Positions 8,748 through 18,698 are shown, numbered from the stretch's first letter. The stretch is DNA of 59,173 nucleotides from DATAXP01 sp036272935 (GCA_036272935.1 DATAXP010000071.1:1-59173), one strand, 5' to 3'. Notes: generated by a model from the letters alone, not told the origin. Numbers and translations: made by a program.

Positions 8748-9677
8748 ATGTACCGACTGCGATTCATTCCTTTGGTCCTGCTCCTGGCGACGGCGACTCG
8801 TGCCGCCGAAGTGACCAATGCCGACGGCAACACGGTGATCCGCGCGCCGGCCGGCAAGTCAGAAATCGTCATGACCACCACCGAGCGCCTGGCCGGGGCG
8901 ATTCACTCGCTAACCTGGAACGGCAAGGAATTCATCGACAGCGCCGATCACGGGCGGCAATTGCAGTCGGCCGTGAATGCCAATTGGGGCCGCGAGCTCC
9001 GCAACGAAACGTACAACCCGACCGAGGCTGGCTCGCGGCTCGACGGTGCCGGACCGCGGTCTTCAAGCCGGCTGCGGGCTATTTCGGCGCACGGAGGTGA
9101 GCTGCGATCGACGATCCAGATGGCGTTTTGGCTTGCCCCGGGCGAAAAATCGGGCGACTTCGCGGCATACAACGATCGGGTGCTCTCTGAGCATTTCGTG
9201 ACGAAGCGCGTCCACCTGGGGCACAACGAGCTATCGCAGGCGATCGAGTACGATGTGACGTTCACGCTCCCCGCCGGCGAGCATCACACGCACGTCGTGT
9301 TCGAATCGCTCACCGGGTACATGCCCTACGAGTTTTCCAAGTTTTGGAAATACGACGCTGCCAGCCAGCAGCTCTTGCCGCTCGACGACGGGCCTGGGGA
9401 GCAGCCGGCGCCGGTCGTGCTCTCGACCGACGACGGCTCCTACGCCATGGGCATCTACTCGCCGGATCAACCGGCGCCGGGATTCGCGCTCGTCGGCTAC
9501 GGCCGGTTCCGTTTCACCTCGGACCGCGTGACGAAGTGGAACTGCGTGTTCCGCGTCACCAATCCACAGGGCGTGCCTCCCGACTATTACAGCTTCCGGC
9601 ACATTGTGAAGGTGGGAACGCTCGACGACGTGCGCGCGATGCAGGCCGCCGTGCACGATGAGTTTGCCAAGCGATAA
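8748..9677 (+). CDS. Secreted protein of unknown function, beta-rich
   Basis: The 309-residue protein starts at the ATG at 8748 with a clear signal peptide (MYRLRFIPLVLLLATATRAAE). The mature part begins with VTNADGNTVIRAPAGKSEIV and is full of short hydrophobic/polar alternations, suggesting a beta sandwich. It contains NWGRELRNETYNPTEAGS and a long GYMPYEFSKFWKYD segment. I do not recognise the family. The layout (signal peptide, no anchor) fits a periplasmic or extracellular carbohydrate-related protein, but no catalytic signature supports this. It is divergent from dprA with 94 bases between the two starts. Confidence 0.8.
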   Translation: MYRLRFIPLVLLLATATRAAEVTNADGNTVIRAPAGKSEIVMTTTERLAGAIHSLTWNGKEFIDSADHGRQLQSAVNANWGRELRNETYNPTEAGSRLDGAGPRSSSRLRAISAHGGELRSTIQMAFWLAPGEKSGDFAAYNDRVLSEHFVTKRVHLGHNELSQAIEYDVTFTLPAGEHHTHVVFESLTGYMPYEFSKFWKYDAASQQLLPLDDGPGEQPAPVVLSTDDGSYAMGIYSPDQPAPGFALVGYGRFRFTSDRVTKWNCVFRVTNPQGVPPDYYSFRHIVKVGTLDDVRAMQAAVHDEFAKR

Positions 9678-9681
9678 ACGA

Positions 9682-10857
9682 TTACGGTGCCGCCGCAAGA
9701 AACTTCACGCACATCGGCTTGCTAACCTCGGCGGTACTGCCGGTGGGCGCGAGTTGGCCGGTGCTGCGATCGATGCGGAACAGCGACAGGTTGTCGCCGT
9801 CGAGGTTCGCCACCAGCAGGAAGTTGCCGCTGGGATCGATGCCGAAGTTGCGCGGCGTTTTGATCCCTTCGCCCTGGTAACCCAAGGGGGCAAGCGTCTT
9901 TGACTCCTCGTCGATGGCGAAGATGGCGATGCTATTGTGGCCGCGGTTCGAACCGTACACGAATCGGCCCGACGGATGCACGTGGATGTCGGCCGTGGTG
10001 TTCCCCAGCTGCTCGGCATTGGCGCCGGGTGGGAGCGTCGAGATGGTTTGCCTCGGCACCAACGCGCCCGATTGCGGATCGTAGTCCATGGCGGTGACGG
10101 TCGAGGCGAGTTCGTTGATCGCGTAAGCGTGCTGGCCATCGGGATGGAACGCGAAGTGCCGCGGTCCCGAGCCGGGCGGCAGCTTCACGAACGCCGGTTC
10201 GTTGGCCGCGAGGTTTCCTTCGTTGCCGTCGAAGCGGTAGATCATCACCTTGTCCAAGCCCAGATCGGGAACGAAGGCGAAGCGGTTGGCCGCGTCGAGA
10301 TAAATCGAATGCGGGTGCGGCGATTCTTGCCGCTTTGGATTGACGCTCGAGCCTTCGTGCCGCACGACGCACGAGGCCGCTTCCAGCGTGCCGTCGGCCG
10401 CTAACGGCAGCACCGCAGCGCTGCTGCCCGAGTAGTTGGCAACCAGCACGTTGCGCCCTGCGCGATCGACCATCACATATGCCGGTCCCACGCCGCCGCT
10501 GGCTTGCTGGTTGAGTGTCCGTAAATCGCCGCTGGCTGAGTCGATGGAATAGGCCGTGACCGTGCCGGGATTCGTCTTATCGGGCGACGGTTGCTGTCCA
10601 ACGGAATACAGGAACTGCCCGTTGGGATGCAGCGCGATGAATCCAGGGTTCACCGCTTCGCCGGCCAGCGTCACCTCGCCGAGCTTGCCGGCAGCACGAT
10701 CGAGATCGACGCGGTATATTCCCTTGCTCGGTCCGCGACCGGTGACGGTGCCGATATAAACACGAACGGTCGATTGGGCATCGGCAGCCGCCTGGGCGCG
10801 GGAAGCTGCTGCGACAAACATCGCCATAGTAAGCATCAAAGTGAAACGAGCGTTCAT
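9682..10857 (-). CDS. Secreted YbhE/Pgl-type lactonase, seven-bladed beta-propeller
   Basis: A 391-residue protein starting at the ATG at 10857, with an AGGAGC ribosome site upstream and a signal peptide (MNARFTLMLTMAMFVAAASR). Repeated blades each start with a form of NPGFIALHPNGQFLYSVG, HPHSIYLDAANRFAFVPDLG, GPRHFAFHPDGQHAYAINEL, or ADIHVHPSGRFVYGSNRG followed by HNSIAIF. This is the 6-phosphogluconolactonase YbhE fold. Export makes the cytoplasmic pentose-phosphate role unlikely. Planctomycetes carry many exported versions, probably acting on sugar lactones from polysaccharide breakdown. It lies 28 bases after the previous gene in the same direction. Confidence 0.88.
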   Translation of the reverse strand: MNARFTLMLTMAMFVAAASRAQAAADAQSTVRVYIGTVTGRGPSKGIYRVDLDRAAGKLGEVTLAGEAVNPGFIALHPNGQFLYSVGQQPSPDKTNPGTVTAYSIDSASGDLRTLNQQASGGVGPAYVMVDRAGRNVLVANYSGSSAAVLPLAADGTLEAASCVVRHEGSSVNPKRQESPHPHSIYLDAANRFAFVPDLGLDKVMIYRFDGNEGNLAANEPAFVKLPPGSGPRHFAFHPDGQHAYAINELASTVTAMDYDPQSGALVPRQTISTLPPGANAEQLGNTTADIHVHPSGRFVYGSNRGHNSIAIFAIDEESKTLAPLGYQGEGIKTPRNFGIDPSGNFLLVANLDGDNLSLFRIDRSTGQLAPTGSTAEVSKPMCVKFLAAAP

Positions 10858-10885
10858 GGATCGCTGCTCCTGGGGGTGCGCAATG

Positions 10886-12853
10886 CTACGGGCGAGGTAA
10901 TTCGAGCACGCCACGGTTGGTCAGTCCGGTATCGTCGAGTGTCGATTGGCTCACGCCGACGCCGAGCACGCCCTCCAACTCTGTCTCAGAGGGGATCAGG
11001 CCCAGGATGATTTCGATCTGTGCCTTGGTCAACGGTCCGCGCGCGGCGTCGTTGTTCGCATCGCGGCCGCGCAGCACTTGCAGCGCCGGCTCGATCGTCT
11101 TGCGAGCCGCCTTCAAATTGCGATTGTTGTCGTTGATCTGATAGGTGAGTCCTGGCGCGGGAGCGAGCAACTCGGCAGCCCGCGCGGCCAAGGGACTGCC
11201 GGCCAACGATGCCGAGCCGGCTGGCGGATTCCGTAACATGGCCAACACCGATTCGATCACGTCCGCCCCCGCGCCGACCACCAAGAATCCGCGTCCCAGG
11301 AACACGCCACCTTCGAACGACGGATGATTGAGCCGCAGACCCAGAAAACCTTGCTCTTCGACCGGCTCCTGGCCGGCAAACGTCGCCCCAAGCTGCAACA
11401 CGCGCTTCCAGAGCGCCTCGTCCTTCACTTGCCAAACCACCGCCGAACGATTGCCGCCGACCGAAACGTCGCCGTCGGCATCTTCCTTCGCGGGATCGGC
11501 CTTGGCCGGAAAGCTGACCGCCGAGTGCTGGGTCCCCAGCGACGACAGCAGCAAGTCGATGTCGGTATCCAGGCGCTGCGACACCTGGTTCTCGATCAGA
11601 TCGAATGCCGCGCGTGTCTCGTCGCCAAGCTGCTCGATCAACATCTCCTTGAGGCGAACGTAGGCTTTGCCGAGGTCGAAGCTGAGCTGCTCGTAGCTGA
11701 CCACTTCCGACGACACCCACGCCGGCGGATGCGCCGGGAGCGCCGCCTGGTCGAGCAGCGCGGCCAGGCCAGTGCGCGGCTCCGCAGCGCCGAGGAAGAT
11801 CCCGGTGCGCAGAAGATTGCCATCGAGCGCGCTGCGATATGCCAGCGGCCCGAGCGCGTCGAGCGCCAGCGCCTTCACAAGCCGAGCACTGCGATCGGCG
11901 CTCTCACGACGCTTTTCATCGGCATGGCCGGCGGCATCGAGGAACATCTTTACCACGGGCCGCGTGTCGGCAACGATCTCGACCGCCGGCAACCCCGCGG
12001 GAAGCGCGGCCGCCAACCCCGGCGCCTCCATCATGGTCAATGACCGTCCCCCCTCGGCGCCGCGATGTGCTTCGAGGAATTGGCCGAATGCCTGCTGCGC
12101 CCGCTCGGCAACATCGCGCGAGGCGTCGCTATCGGGCTCCAACGGGGTGCCTTCCACGTGCGCCAGCGCGGCGATGCGATTGCCGATCCGCGTGACAAAG
12201 AAGTGGTCTTCGCCCTTGGTTTGCTCCTCGTCGATTTCGACGTCGCGCTCAGCCTGCACGCCACGTTTGCCACCGACCGAAGCGCCAATCTTGATGTTCG
12301 CCTTGCGCATCGAGCGCACATAGCGGAGGTGCATCACGTTTTGCCCGGCAATCTCGAGGTCGGAACGCTTGAGCGTCGCGTCGCCTGGCTCCCGCTCTTC
12401 GATCGCTTGTTGGACCGCGGCGTAAAGCCGCTCGGCCAAATCGTCGCCCGGCTCGATCCAACCGAAGATCAGGCCCAATGGTCCTGCCGTGCCGCGCGAT
12501 TCCACTGTGATCGCCGCTCCCAGCTCGCCGGCGAACAGCAGCTTGAGATCGTCGGGCTTGAGTTTGTACTTGGCCAGCTCGGCGACCAGCTCGTCCCAAT
12601 CGGCATCGTCCTCGTCGCGCAACAGCGCGGCGAGCTTGTCGAGCCGTTCAGGATTGGCCAGCACGCTACCGAGCTTGGTGTTGGCCGTCAGCGCTTCGAA
12701 GAACGCCCGCCCGCCGGGAATGCGCGCGATCGCCACCGTCTGCTCGGGAAGGCAAGTCCACGCCTGCGGAAGCGCCTCGGCCGCCGGAGACACGGCAACG
12801 GCAGACACATGCAGGGCCACGACCCAAGCGGCTGCGAAAAACGATCGGTTCAC
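10886..12853 (-). CDS. Large secreted protein of unknown function
   Basis: A 655-residue protein with an N-terminal signal peptide (MNRSFFAAAWVVALHVSAVA, cleavage near AEA). The mature part opens with LPQAWTCLPEQTVAIARIPG, a phrase typical of a group of exported planctomycete proteins that compare a value per residue block. Long helical, acidic stretches follow (for example LAALLRDEDDADWDELVAEL). I know no catalytic motif here. Its ATG overlaps the stop of the upstream protease by four bases (ATGA), so the two are translationally coupled. That suggests it is a partner or substrate of the protease. Confidence 0.8.
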   Translation of the reverse strand: MNRSFFAAAWVVALHVSAVAVSPAAEALPQAWTCLPEQTVAIARIPGGRAFFEALTANTKLGSVLANPERLDKLAALLRDEDDADWDELVAELAKYKLKPDDLKLLFAGELGAAITVESRGTAGPLGLIFGWIEPGDDLAERLYAAVQQAIEEREPGDATLKRSDLEIAGQNVMHLRYVRSMRKANIKIGASVGGKRGVQAERDVEIDEEQTKGEDHFFVTRIGNRIAALAHVEGTPLEPDSDASRDVAERAQQAFGQFLEAHRGAEGGRSLTMMEAPGLAAALPAGLPAVEIVADTRPVVKMFLDAAGHADEKRRESADRSARLVKALALDALGPLAYRSALDGNLLRTGIFLGAAEPRTGLAALLDQAALPAHPPAWVSSEVVSYEQLSFDLGKAYVRLKEMLIEQLGDETRAAFDLIENQVSQRLDTDIDLLLSSLGTQHSAVSFPAKADPAKEDADGDVSVGGNRSAVVWQVKDEALWKRVLQLGATFAGQEPVEEQGFLGLRLNHPSFEGGVFLGRGFLVVGAGADVIESVLAMLRNPPAGSASLAGSPLAARAAELLAPAPGLTYQINDNNRNLKAARKTIEPALQVLRGRDANNDAARGPLTKAQIEIILGLIPSETELEGVLGVGVSQSTLDDTGLTNRGVLELPRP

Positions 12854-13917
12854 GGGTTCTCTCCTTTGCGGGCTTGCCGGTCCTTCGGGTTCGATGCGTC
12901 ATCGTCGGGGCTGTTGTCCTTAGCGGCTTCGTCGCCTTCCGACTTGGCACGGTACGGCGGAGCCAGGTAGGTGACGCCGTTCTGTGGCTGGGCGGAGTCG
13001 TACAGATACGTTTCACGATGCACCAGGAAATCGACCAAGTCGGTGGCCGGGATGCCGAACGCCAGGCCGTCGAAGCTGGTCGCCCCGGCACACACGACGC
13101 CGACAATCTCGCCGCGGGCGTTGAACATCGGCCCGCCGCTATTGCCGGGGTTGATCGAGGCGTCGGTTTGGATCAGCCGCAGGTGGCCGATGGTGCGCGT
13201 CGTCGAGCTGACGATCCCCTGCGTCACCGAACGTTCCAGTCCCAATGGATTGCCAATGGCGAAGATCAGATCGCCGACGTGCAGGTCGTCGCGGTCGTCG
13301 ATCACCACCGGCGCCGGCATCGCTCCGGGGAGTTCCGCGGTATCGAGCTGCAGCAGAGCGAGGTCGCGGAGCGGTTGCAGCGCGAGAATCTTGACTTTTT
13401 TCAACTCGTGTTTCTCGTATCCCTGGTCGGTGAGCCGGAACAGGGTGACTTGCAGCTTCGTTTGCCCTTCGACGACGTGGTAGTTGGTGATCAGGTGGCC
13501 TTGCTTGCTGATGATGAACCCGCTGCCGCGACCGACGGCGTTCTTGACCATCACCACGGCGTCGCCAAAGCGCTTCACCAGCGTCGGGACATCGGCCGCT
13601 TCGAGCCGGCCGGTGCTGAAGATGCCGTGATCGCTTTTCGATTCTCGCCGAGCGGCCTTGGCCTGGCGATCGATATCGAGCACGCGCTTGGTCGGGAGGT
13701 TGAGCACCTCGGTCCCCAAGTCGAGCACGATGCCGTCGTCGCTTTCGCGGAGCAGTGTGGCAGTGATCTTGGCTCCGCCGACGAGCGTCACCGTCACCTG
13801 CTCCGCAGCACTAGCGGCCGAGATTATGGCCAGCAGCATCACAACCGATGAGAACACAGCGCCTTTAGCGCCCGGCGAGTCGCCGGGGGCCAATGTCTGA
13901 TATGCCAAACGGATCAT
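12850..13917 (-). CDS. Exported S1C-type trypsin-like serine protease
   Basis: A 355-residue protein. After a signal or anchor region (about residues 20-38, SSVVMLLAIISAASAAE) comes a small N-terminal domain (about 40-90), then the protease domain. The triad is visible: His in HLITNYHVVEG, Asp in LRDLALLQLD, Ser in INPGNSGGPMFN. The FAIGNPLGLERSVTQGIVS and FGIPATDLVDFL segments are typical of DegP/HtrA-type proteases. No PDZ domain follows; a charged tail ends the protein. The start ATG (13917) overlaps the previous stop by one base (TGATG), so it is coupled to the FG-GAP gene. Confidence 0.92.
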   Translation of the reverse strand: MIRLAYQTLAPGDSPGAKGAVFSSVVMLLAIISAASAAEQVTVTLVGGAKITATLLRESDDGIVLDLGTEVLNLPTKRVLDIDRQAKAARRESKSDHGIFSTGRLEAADVPTLVKRFGDAVVMVKNAVGRGSGFIISKQGHLITNYHVVEGQTKLQVTLFRLTDQGYEKHELKKVKILALQPLRDLALLQLDTAELPGAMPAPVVIDDRDDLHVGDLIFAIGNPLGLERSVTQGIVSSTTRTIGHLRLIQTDASINPGNSGGPMFNARGEIVGVVCAGATSFDGLAFGIPATDLVDFLVHRETYLYDSAQPQNGVTYLAPPYRAKSEGDEAAKDNSPDDDASNPKDRQARKGENP

Positions 13918-16133
13918 CACCTTTCCTCGGCCAAGTAAATCAACAATCGGTCCTGCGACAATAGGGCCAGATCCTGGCGGCCGTCGCCGTCGGCATCGAG
14001 TCCCACGACCAGCCGCGGCTCGGTAACCAGCGCGTCGCCTTGGCCGCCGTACGGATATGTCTGATCCTCGAACACCGGCCACGACAGCGCAGGCTTCAGC
14101 TGCTTGTCGGTCCGCACAAGGACCGTGAGCTGATGCCGCCGGTCGTCGCACAAGATCACCTCGTCTTGGCCGTCGCCGTTGACATCGGTGGTGAAGAAGC
14201 GGTGGATCGTCGCTTCCTTCACACCGCTGGGACGACCGACCCGGCTGTCGATGCTGTCGAGCAGCTTCAACTCGTTGGGCCTCCCCTTCGACAGCCGCAC
14301 GATGCGGTCGGTATCGATCAACACCAACCCCAGCACCGGATCGTTGCGCAGCGCGGTGCCGTGCGGCGGCTTGATGCTTTCGCCGACGCGCAGCACGCCG
14401 GCCTTGTCGGGCTTGAGCCGATGGATGAACTCTGCACCCTGCTCGAGCGCCCAGGCTTCGTTATTCGGCAGAGCAATGAAGCTGGCCAGCTTTTGCCCAT
14501 CGGGCAGCATCGTCTGATCGGTCGGATGCAGATCGTCGGCCAGCCATTGCAGCACGCCATCGGTGAGCCGGCCGAGGCGCGGCGGCGAGTCAGCGTCCTT
14601 GCCGGGATACAGCGAGAATTCCGACAGGTCGACTTTCGAAAGATGCGCCGGTTCGCTAAGCGACGCTTTGCCGTCCTTCAGCACGGCGAGCTTCGCGCTC
14701 GTTGCGTAGGCGTCTTGCACCAAAAGGCGCAAGCCGCCGAGCCAGACCACTTTTTCGAGCTTCGCGCCCAGATCGGGGAAGCGCGTTTTCTTGGCTTGTT
14801 TTTCGTCGGCGGGCCACACATACAAGTCGAGATGCGAGCCGACGCGCTGGGCCCACCACGTGGTCTCGCCAACCGTGTCGAGCGCAATGATCTTTCGGGC
14901 GCCGGTGGCGTCGTCGGGGGTCATGGCTTGCGGATAGGTCAATCGTCCCGTTTCCCAACGGCTCGTGTACAAGTCGGCAGCGTCTTTGGTCCAAACGATG
15001 AGCGTCTGCGGCTCGGCAGCCGGGGCCACCAATGCGCGGATGTTGCTCACCGTCGGGAAGCTGTCCTCGGCCAACCAACCGTTGGGGCCGAGCTCATGCA
15101 CGCGCAGTCGCGGCTGTGCGGTGTCGGCCGCGACGATCACACGCCGCTCGCCGCCGCGCCGTTTGCCATGCGCCGCTCCGGGCAGCCGCATACCGCACCA
15201 GGCGGCCTTCGCGCCGCCGGGCATGGGCAAGGCATCGCGGCGGCCCAGGTCGCTTTCTTCGCCAGGGGCAAGTTGATACCGCTTCAACAATCCCTCCTGC
15301 GCGCCGCCGAGCAGTAACAACTCGGCCGCCGCCCGCTCGCGCCTGAGCACGCCGAATCCTTGCACGCCGTGCTCGTGCAGCGCCTGGGCCGGTAGCAGCT
15401 TGCCGTCGACGCATTCGTACCAGCGGATTTCCTGGCGGGCGATTGCCGACCATTCCACCAGGTCGTCGTCGCCGTCGCCGTCCAGATCGGCCAGGGCCCA
15501 ATCGCGCCGGCCACGCTGCTCGCGCGGCACCAGCCACGCGGGCCGGCTACCGGTTTCGAGGTCCAGCGTCTGAATTCCCTGCTCGTAGCTGATCAGCAGT
15601 TCGTGCTTTCCCGCGCCGATGTGCCGTAGCAGCATCAGGTGCCCCTTGCCGGTCGTGCTACCAGGCAGCAGGTCCCAATGCTGCGATCGCTTCCAATCGT
15701 TCGTCGCGTCGTGCCGATAGATCATCACCTGGTTGCGGCTCGACACCAGCACGATCAGCTCGAGCGTGCCGTCGTCGTCGAGATCGTGCACCACCACGTC
15801 GGCCGGTAGCTCGTCGAGGTCCAGCTCATCGTGTGACCACTCCGGGGCCATCGGCAACTCATTGGGACGCAGCGGATCGGCCGGCGGCGGCGACTTCGAG
15901 CGTTTCGGCTCGGGGAGCCAGCGGTAGATGTCGAGCCGCGATTGGCGGGTGTTCACCACGATCACACGGTCGCAGGCGTCGCCATCGAGCCGGGCGACGA
16001 CCATGCGGTCCGGACTGCCTTCCTGGTGGATGACGCGCATCGTCTGCCAACCGGGCAACTCGGCCGCCGGCGCGAGGCCGCTGTGCGTTAAGAGTATTGC
16101 CAATGCAGCGAGGAACAAAAAGCGCCAAGCCAT
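13917..16133 (-). CDS. Secreted FG-GAP/VCBS-type repeat protein
   Basis: The 738-residue protein starts at the ATG at 16133 with a signal peptide (MAWRFLFLAALAILLTHSG). It has repeated FG-GAP-like units with calcium-binding-style loops: VHDLDDDGTLELIVLVSS, LADLDGDGDDDLVEW, TTDVNGDGQDEVILCDD, VGLDADGDGRQDLALLS. These form beta-propeller blades as in integrin heads and polysaccharide-associated proteins. The upstream open frame to 16319 is repeat-derived and is excluded. It is likely periplasmic or surface-exposed. It is coupled to the protease, which suggests a complex or a regulated proteolysis target, but that is inference. Confidence 0.87.
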   Translation of the reverse strand: MAWRFLFLAALAILLTHSGLAPAAELPGWQTMRVIHQEGSPDRMVVARLDGDACDRVIVVNTRQSRLDIYRWLPEPKRSKSPPPADPLRPNELPMAPEWSHDELDLDELPADVVVHDLDDDGTLELIVLVSSRNQVMIYRHDATNDWKRSQHWDLLPGSTTGKGHLMLLRHIGAGKHELLISYEQGIQTLDLETGSRPAWLVPREQRGRRDWALADLDGDGDDDLVEWSAIARQEIRWYECVDGKLLPAQALHEHGVQGFGVLRRERAAAELLLLGGAQEGLLKRYQLAPGEESDLGRRDALPMPGGAKAAWCGMRLPGAAHGKRRGGERRVIVAADTAQPRLRVHELGPNGWLAEDSFPTVSNIRALVAPAAEPQTLIVWTKDAADLYTSRWETGRLTYPQAMTPDDATGARKIIALDTVGETTWWAQRVGSHLDLYVWPADEKQAKKTRFPDLGAKLEKVVWLGGLRLLVQDAYATSAKLAVLKDGKASLSEPAHLSKVDLSEFSLYPGKDADSPPRLGRLTDGVLQWLADDLHPTDQTMLPDGQKLASFIALPNNEAWALEQGAEFIHRLKPDKAGVLRVGESIKPPHGTALRNDPVLGLVLIDTDRIVRLSKGRPNELKLLDSIDSRVGRPSGVKEATIHRFFTTDVNGDGQDEVILCDDRRHQLTVLVRTDKQLKPALSWPVFEDQTYPYGGQGDALVTEPRLVVGLDADGDGRQDLALLSQDRLLIYLAEER

Positions 16134-16235
16134 CGGAAACCATCCGTGTTCGATAGAACGATTAGAATGCCCAAGCCTACTTCTCGCGGGCCGCGAACGC
16201 AATGAGCAGGCGCTGCTGGCACGCGGACAAGAAAA

Positions 16236-16316
16236 ACCACAGAGACACAGAGGCACGGAGAGGAGAAAGAAAGATTCATCGGTTGTTGCTGCTCTGTGTC
16301 TCTGTGCCTCTGTGGT
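16236..16316. repeat. 25-base inverted repeat (cacagag type) overlapping an ORF end
   Basis: The left arm 16236-16260 and right arm 16292-16316 are near-perfect reverse complements built from ACCACAGAG, CACAGAG and GCAC words, with a 31-base loop. The same kind of repeat is common between planctomycete genes. Transcribed from either strand it would make a stable hairpin. The right arm and loop supply the last codons and the stop of the MMPL gene. Confidence 0.75.
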
Positions 16317-18504
16317 CAATCAGTTTGAGTAGCAGCGGCAGCAGGACGAGATTGCCTAGCAGGCCGCCGAACATGGCGAGACTTACGAGTGCGCCGAAGT
16401 AGATCGTCGGCACGAATTCGCTTTGGCACATCGCGCTAAAGCCGACGACCAGCGCCAGCGTCGAGAAGACCATCGCCCGACCGACTTGCTGATGGGCCTG
16501 CGCAATCGCCTCGTCGACGGTTGCTCCCCCGGCGCGACGACGGAGGAAATCGGTCAGGTAATGCACCGACGAATCGACGCTCAGCCCCATCGACACGCTG
16601 GCGATCATCGCCGCCCCCATGTTCACCTTCAGCCCCAGCCACCCCATCGCGCCGGTGACGACGAGAATCGGCAGGGCGTTGGGGACCAAGGCCACCAGTG
16701 CCACGCCCCAGTTGCGGAACGCGGCGAGCAGCATGAGGAAAATTCCTGCCGTCGCGGCGGCGAACGTCAGCCACTGATCGCGGCTCACGCTGTCGATCAT
16801 GCGCGTGAGCAGGACGAAGAAGCCGGTTACCTCGGCTTCTGGGAACGCCTCGCGGCTGATGGCGCGAACCTGTGCGATCAGCGATTCCTTCTCTTCGGCC
16901 GGCTGGCGTTCGCGCGCTCGCAGCATGATGCGCAAGTACGGTCGTTCGCCGAGCGAAGGATCGCGGCCGTGCAGCGCTCGGGCCAGCGGCATGGTCTGCT
17001 TCAACAGCGCGATCTGCGCAGCGAGCGGCACGCCGCTCAGCGGAATGCCGCTCCCCAGGTCGAGCACGTCGGCCAGGCTCAGCGTTTTGGTAAGGCCCGG
17101 CACCTGTTCGCCCTGCGCGTCGCGCACCGTCACCTCGCTTTGCAGACGCTGCTGCAACCGCGCGACGCGATCGATCATCTCAGCGTCGAGCGGCTCGGGG
17201 ACCGGAAAGATCACGTCGAGCAATCCCGCTCCGCCGAGACGCGATTCGACGAAGGCATAAGCCTCGACCAGCGGACTGCCGGAACGAAAGTTCTTGGTGA
17301 AGTCGGTTTCGACCCGCAGACGCGGTATGCCGGCCAGGGCGGCGGCGACGGCGATCCCCAACACCAGCGCGAGTCGCCGCGGACGCTGTTCGATGAGCCG
17401 CGCCACCGCGGCTAGCCCGCGGTTCATGGTGGTGTCGCGCGCCGGCGCAGCCGGCCAATCGTCTCTCGCGCCAACCAGGGCGAGCCCCGGGATCAGCATC
17501 GCCATCGCTACCAGTGCCATTAGGCTGGCCAGCGCCATCATCGCGCCAAAGTCGTGCACCGGGCCGACGCGGGCCAGCATCAACGAGCCGAACCCGGCCG
17601 CATCGGTGGCGCACGACCAGAAGATCGGCATCGCTAGCGCCACGGCTGCCGCGCGCAGCGCCGCCAGGCTGCCAAGGCCGGCCCGCCGCGCGTCACCGTA
17701 GCCGACGATCACGTGGGTGACCGTTCCCACGCAGATCACCGTCACCAGCGCCCAAAGCATCGAACTGACCATCGACAGCCGGAAGCCGGTCGTTGCCAGG
17801 AGCGCTTGGGTCCACACCAACGTGGCGAGCATCACCACCGTAGGCACAACGACCCAGCGCACGCTGCGGAAGCAAACGACGATCACGAGCATCAGCAGCG
17901 CGGTCGAGGTGATGCCGAGCCGGCGGCCGTCGGTTTCGAGGTGACGGAAGCCGTCGAGGACCAGTACCGGTTCGCCGGTGAGCACGCCAGTGGGATCATG
18001 GGCATGAATGATCGCGCGGAGCTGGTCGATCGTCTCGCGGCGCGGCACCGGGCCTGAGCCCAACGGCGTGAGCAGGCAGGCGACGCCGGCCGTCTGATGA
18101 TCGGGGCCGAGCGTGTAGCCTTCGCACAGCCGGAGGAACTTCTCGCGCAGCGGCGAATCGAGAATGCCTTTGCCGAGCACCGGACTGCTGGTGAGGCTGA
18201 AGGCGGTGATGACGCCGGGGACGGCGGCAAGCTCATTAGTGAGATGCTCGAGCCGATCAAGCCCCGGCGGTTCGAGCAGTTGTGGGTCGACATACGCGGC
18301 CAGCGCGATCTCGTCGCCGCCGAAGATGCGCTTCAGCCGGCGGTACGGGTCCAAGAGCGGATCGTCGGGGGCGAACATCGCCTCGATCGAACGGTTGAAC
18401 TCGAGGTGCCGCGACGCGGGAACGGCCACCACGGTCACGAGCAGGCCAACGATGAGCAGCGGCAGCCGCCAAGCGAGCAGCAAATCGACAAGGCGCTGAA
18501 GCAT
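16276..18504 (-). CDS. MMPL/RND-family exporter
   Basis: A 742-residue membrane protein starting at the ATG at 18504 (MLQRLVDLLLAWRLPLLIVG). It has the twofold RND layout of one helix, a large outer loop (about 40-230) and five or more helices, repeated in the second half (outer loop about 430-580). Motifs include HLEFNRSIEAMFAPDDPLL after helix 1 and GAAMIASVSMGLSVDSSVH in the second membrane block. The relatives move lipids, hopanoids or other hydrophobic compounds. The last 13 residues (DHRGTETQSSNNR) are encoded by the intergenic repeat, so the natural stop seems to have been lost. Divergence from the LptD-like gene favours a role in the outer membrane. Confidence 0.88.
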   Translation of the reverse strand: MLQRLVDLLLAWRLPLLIVGLLVTVVAVPASRHLEFNRSIEAMFAPDDPLLDPYRRLKRIFGGDEIALAAYVDPQLLEPPGLDRLEHLTNELAAVPGVITAFSLTSSPVLGKGILDSPLREKFLRLCEGYTLGPDHQTAGVACLLTPLGSGPVPRRETIDQLRAIIHAHDPTGVLTGEPVLVLDGFRHLETDGRRLGITSTALLMLVIVVCFRSVRWVVVPTVVMLATLVWTQALLATTGFRLSMVSSMLWALVTVICVGTVTHVIVGYGDARRAGLGSLAALRAAAVALAMPIFWSCATDAAGFGSLMLARVGPVHDFGAMMALASLMALVAMAMLIPGLALVGARDDWPAAPARDTTMNRGLAAVARLIEQRPRRLALVLGIAVAAALAGIPRLRVETDFTKNFRSGSPLVEAYAFVESRLGGAGLLDVIFPVPEPLDAEMIDRVARLQQRLQSEVTVRDAQGEQVPGLTKTLSLADVLDLGSGIPLSGVPLAAQIALLKQTMPLARALHGRDPSLGERPYLRIMLRARERQPAEEKESLIAQVRAISREAFPEAEVTGFFVLLTRMIDSVSRDQWLTFAAATAGIFLMLLAAFRNWGVALVALVPNALPILVVTGAMGWLGLKVNMGAAMIASVSMGLSVDSSVHYLTDFLRRRAGGATVDEAIAQAHQQVGRAMVFSTLALVVGFSAMCQSEFVPTIYFGALVSLAMFGGLLGNLVLLPLLLKLIDHRGTETQSSNNR

Positions 18505-18668
18505 GCTAGCGGCAGGGACGGCGACGGTTCTCGGGCGACACGGAACGTGGCAGTTTAGCGAGCCGTCGCGCGGTGTGCATGCGGGGAGCCACGCGGTGCC
18601 ATGCCGGTGTCGTTGTAATTCCAACGCTACCAGTCGGTTGCGTCGCATCCGGCGCACGCCAACCTGCC

Positions 18669-18698
18669 TTGACCCTCGGAAGCGTGCATTCGTATAAT
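18669..18698 (+). promoter_or_regulatory. Sigma-70-type promoter of the LptD-like gene
   Basis: TTGACC at 18669-18674 and TATAAT at 18693-18698 are separated by 18 bases. The -10 box is perfect and the -35 box matches five of six positions. The start of transcription would fall near 18705, giving a leader of about 40 bases before the GTG at 18746. Confidence 0.65.
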
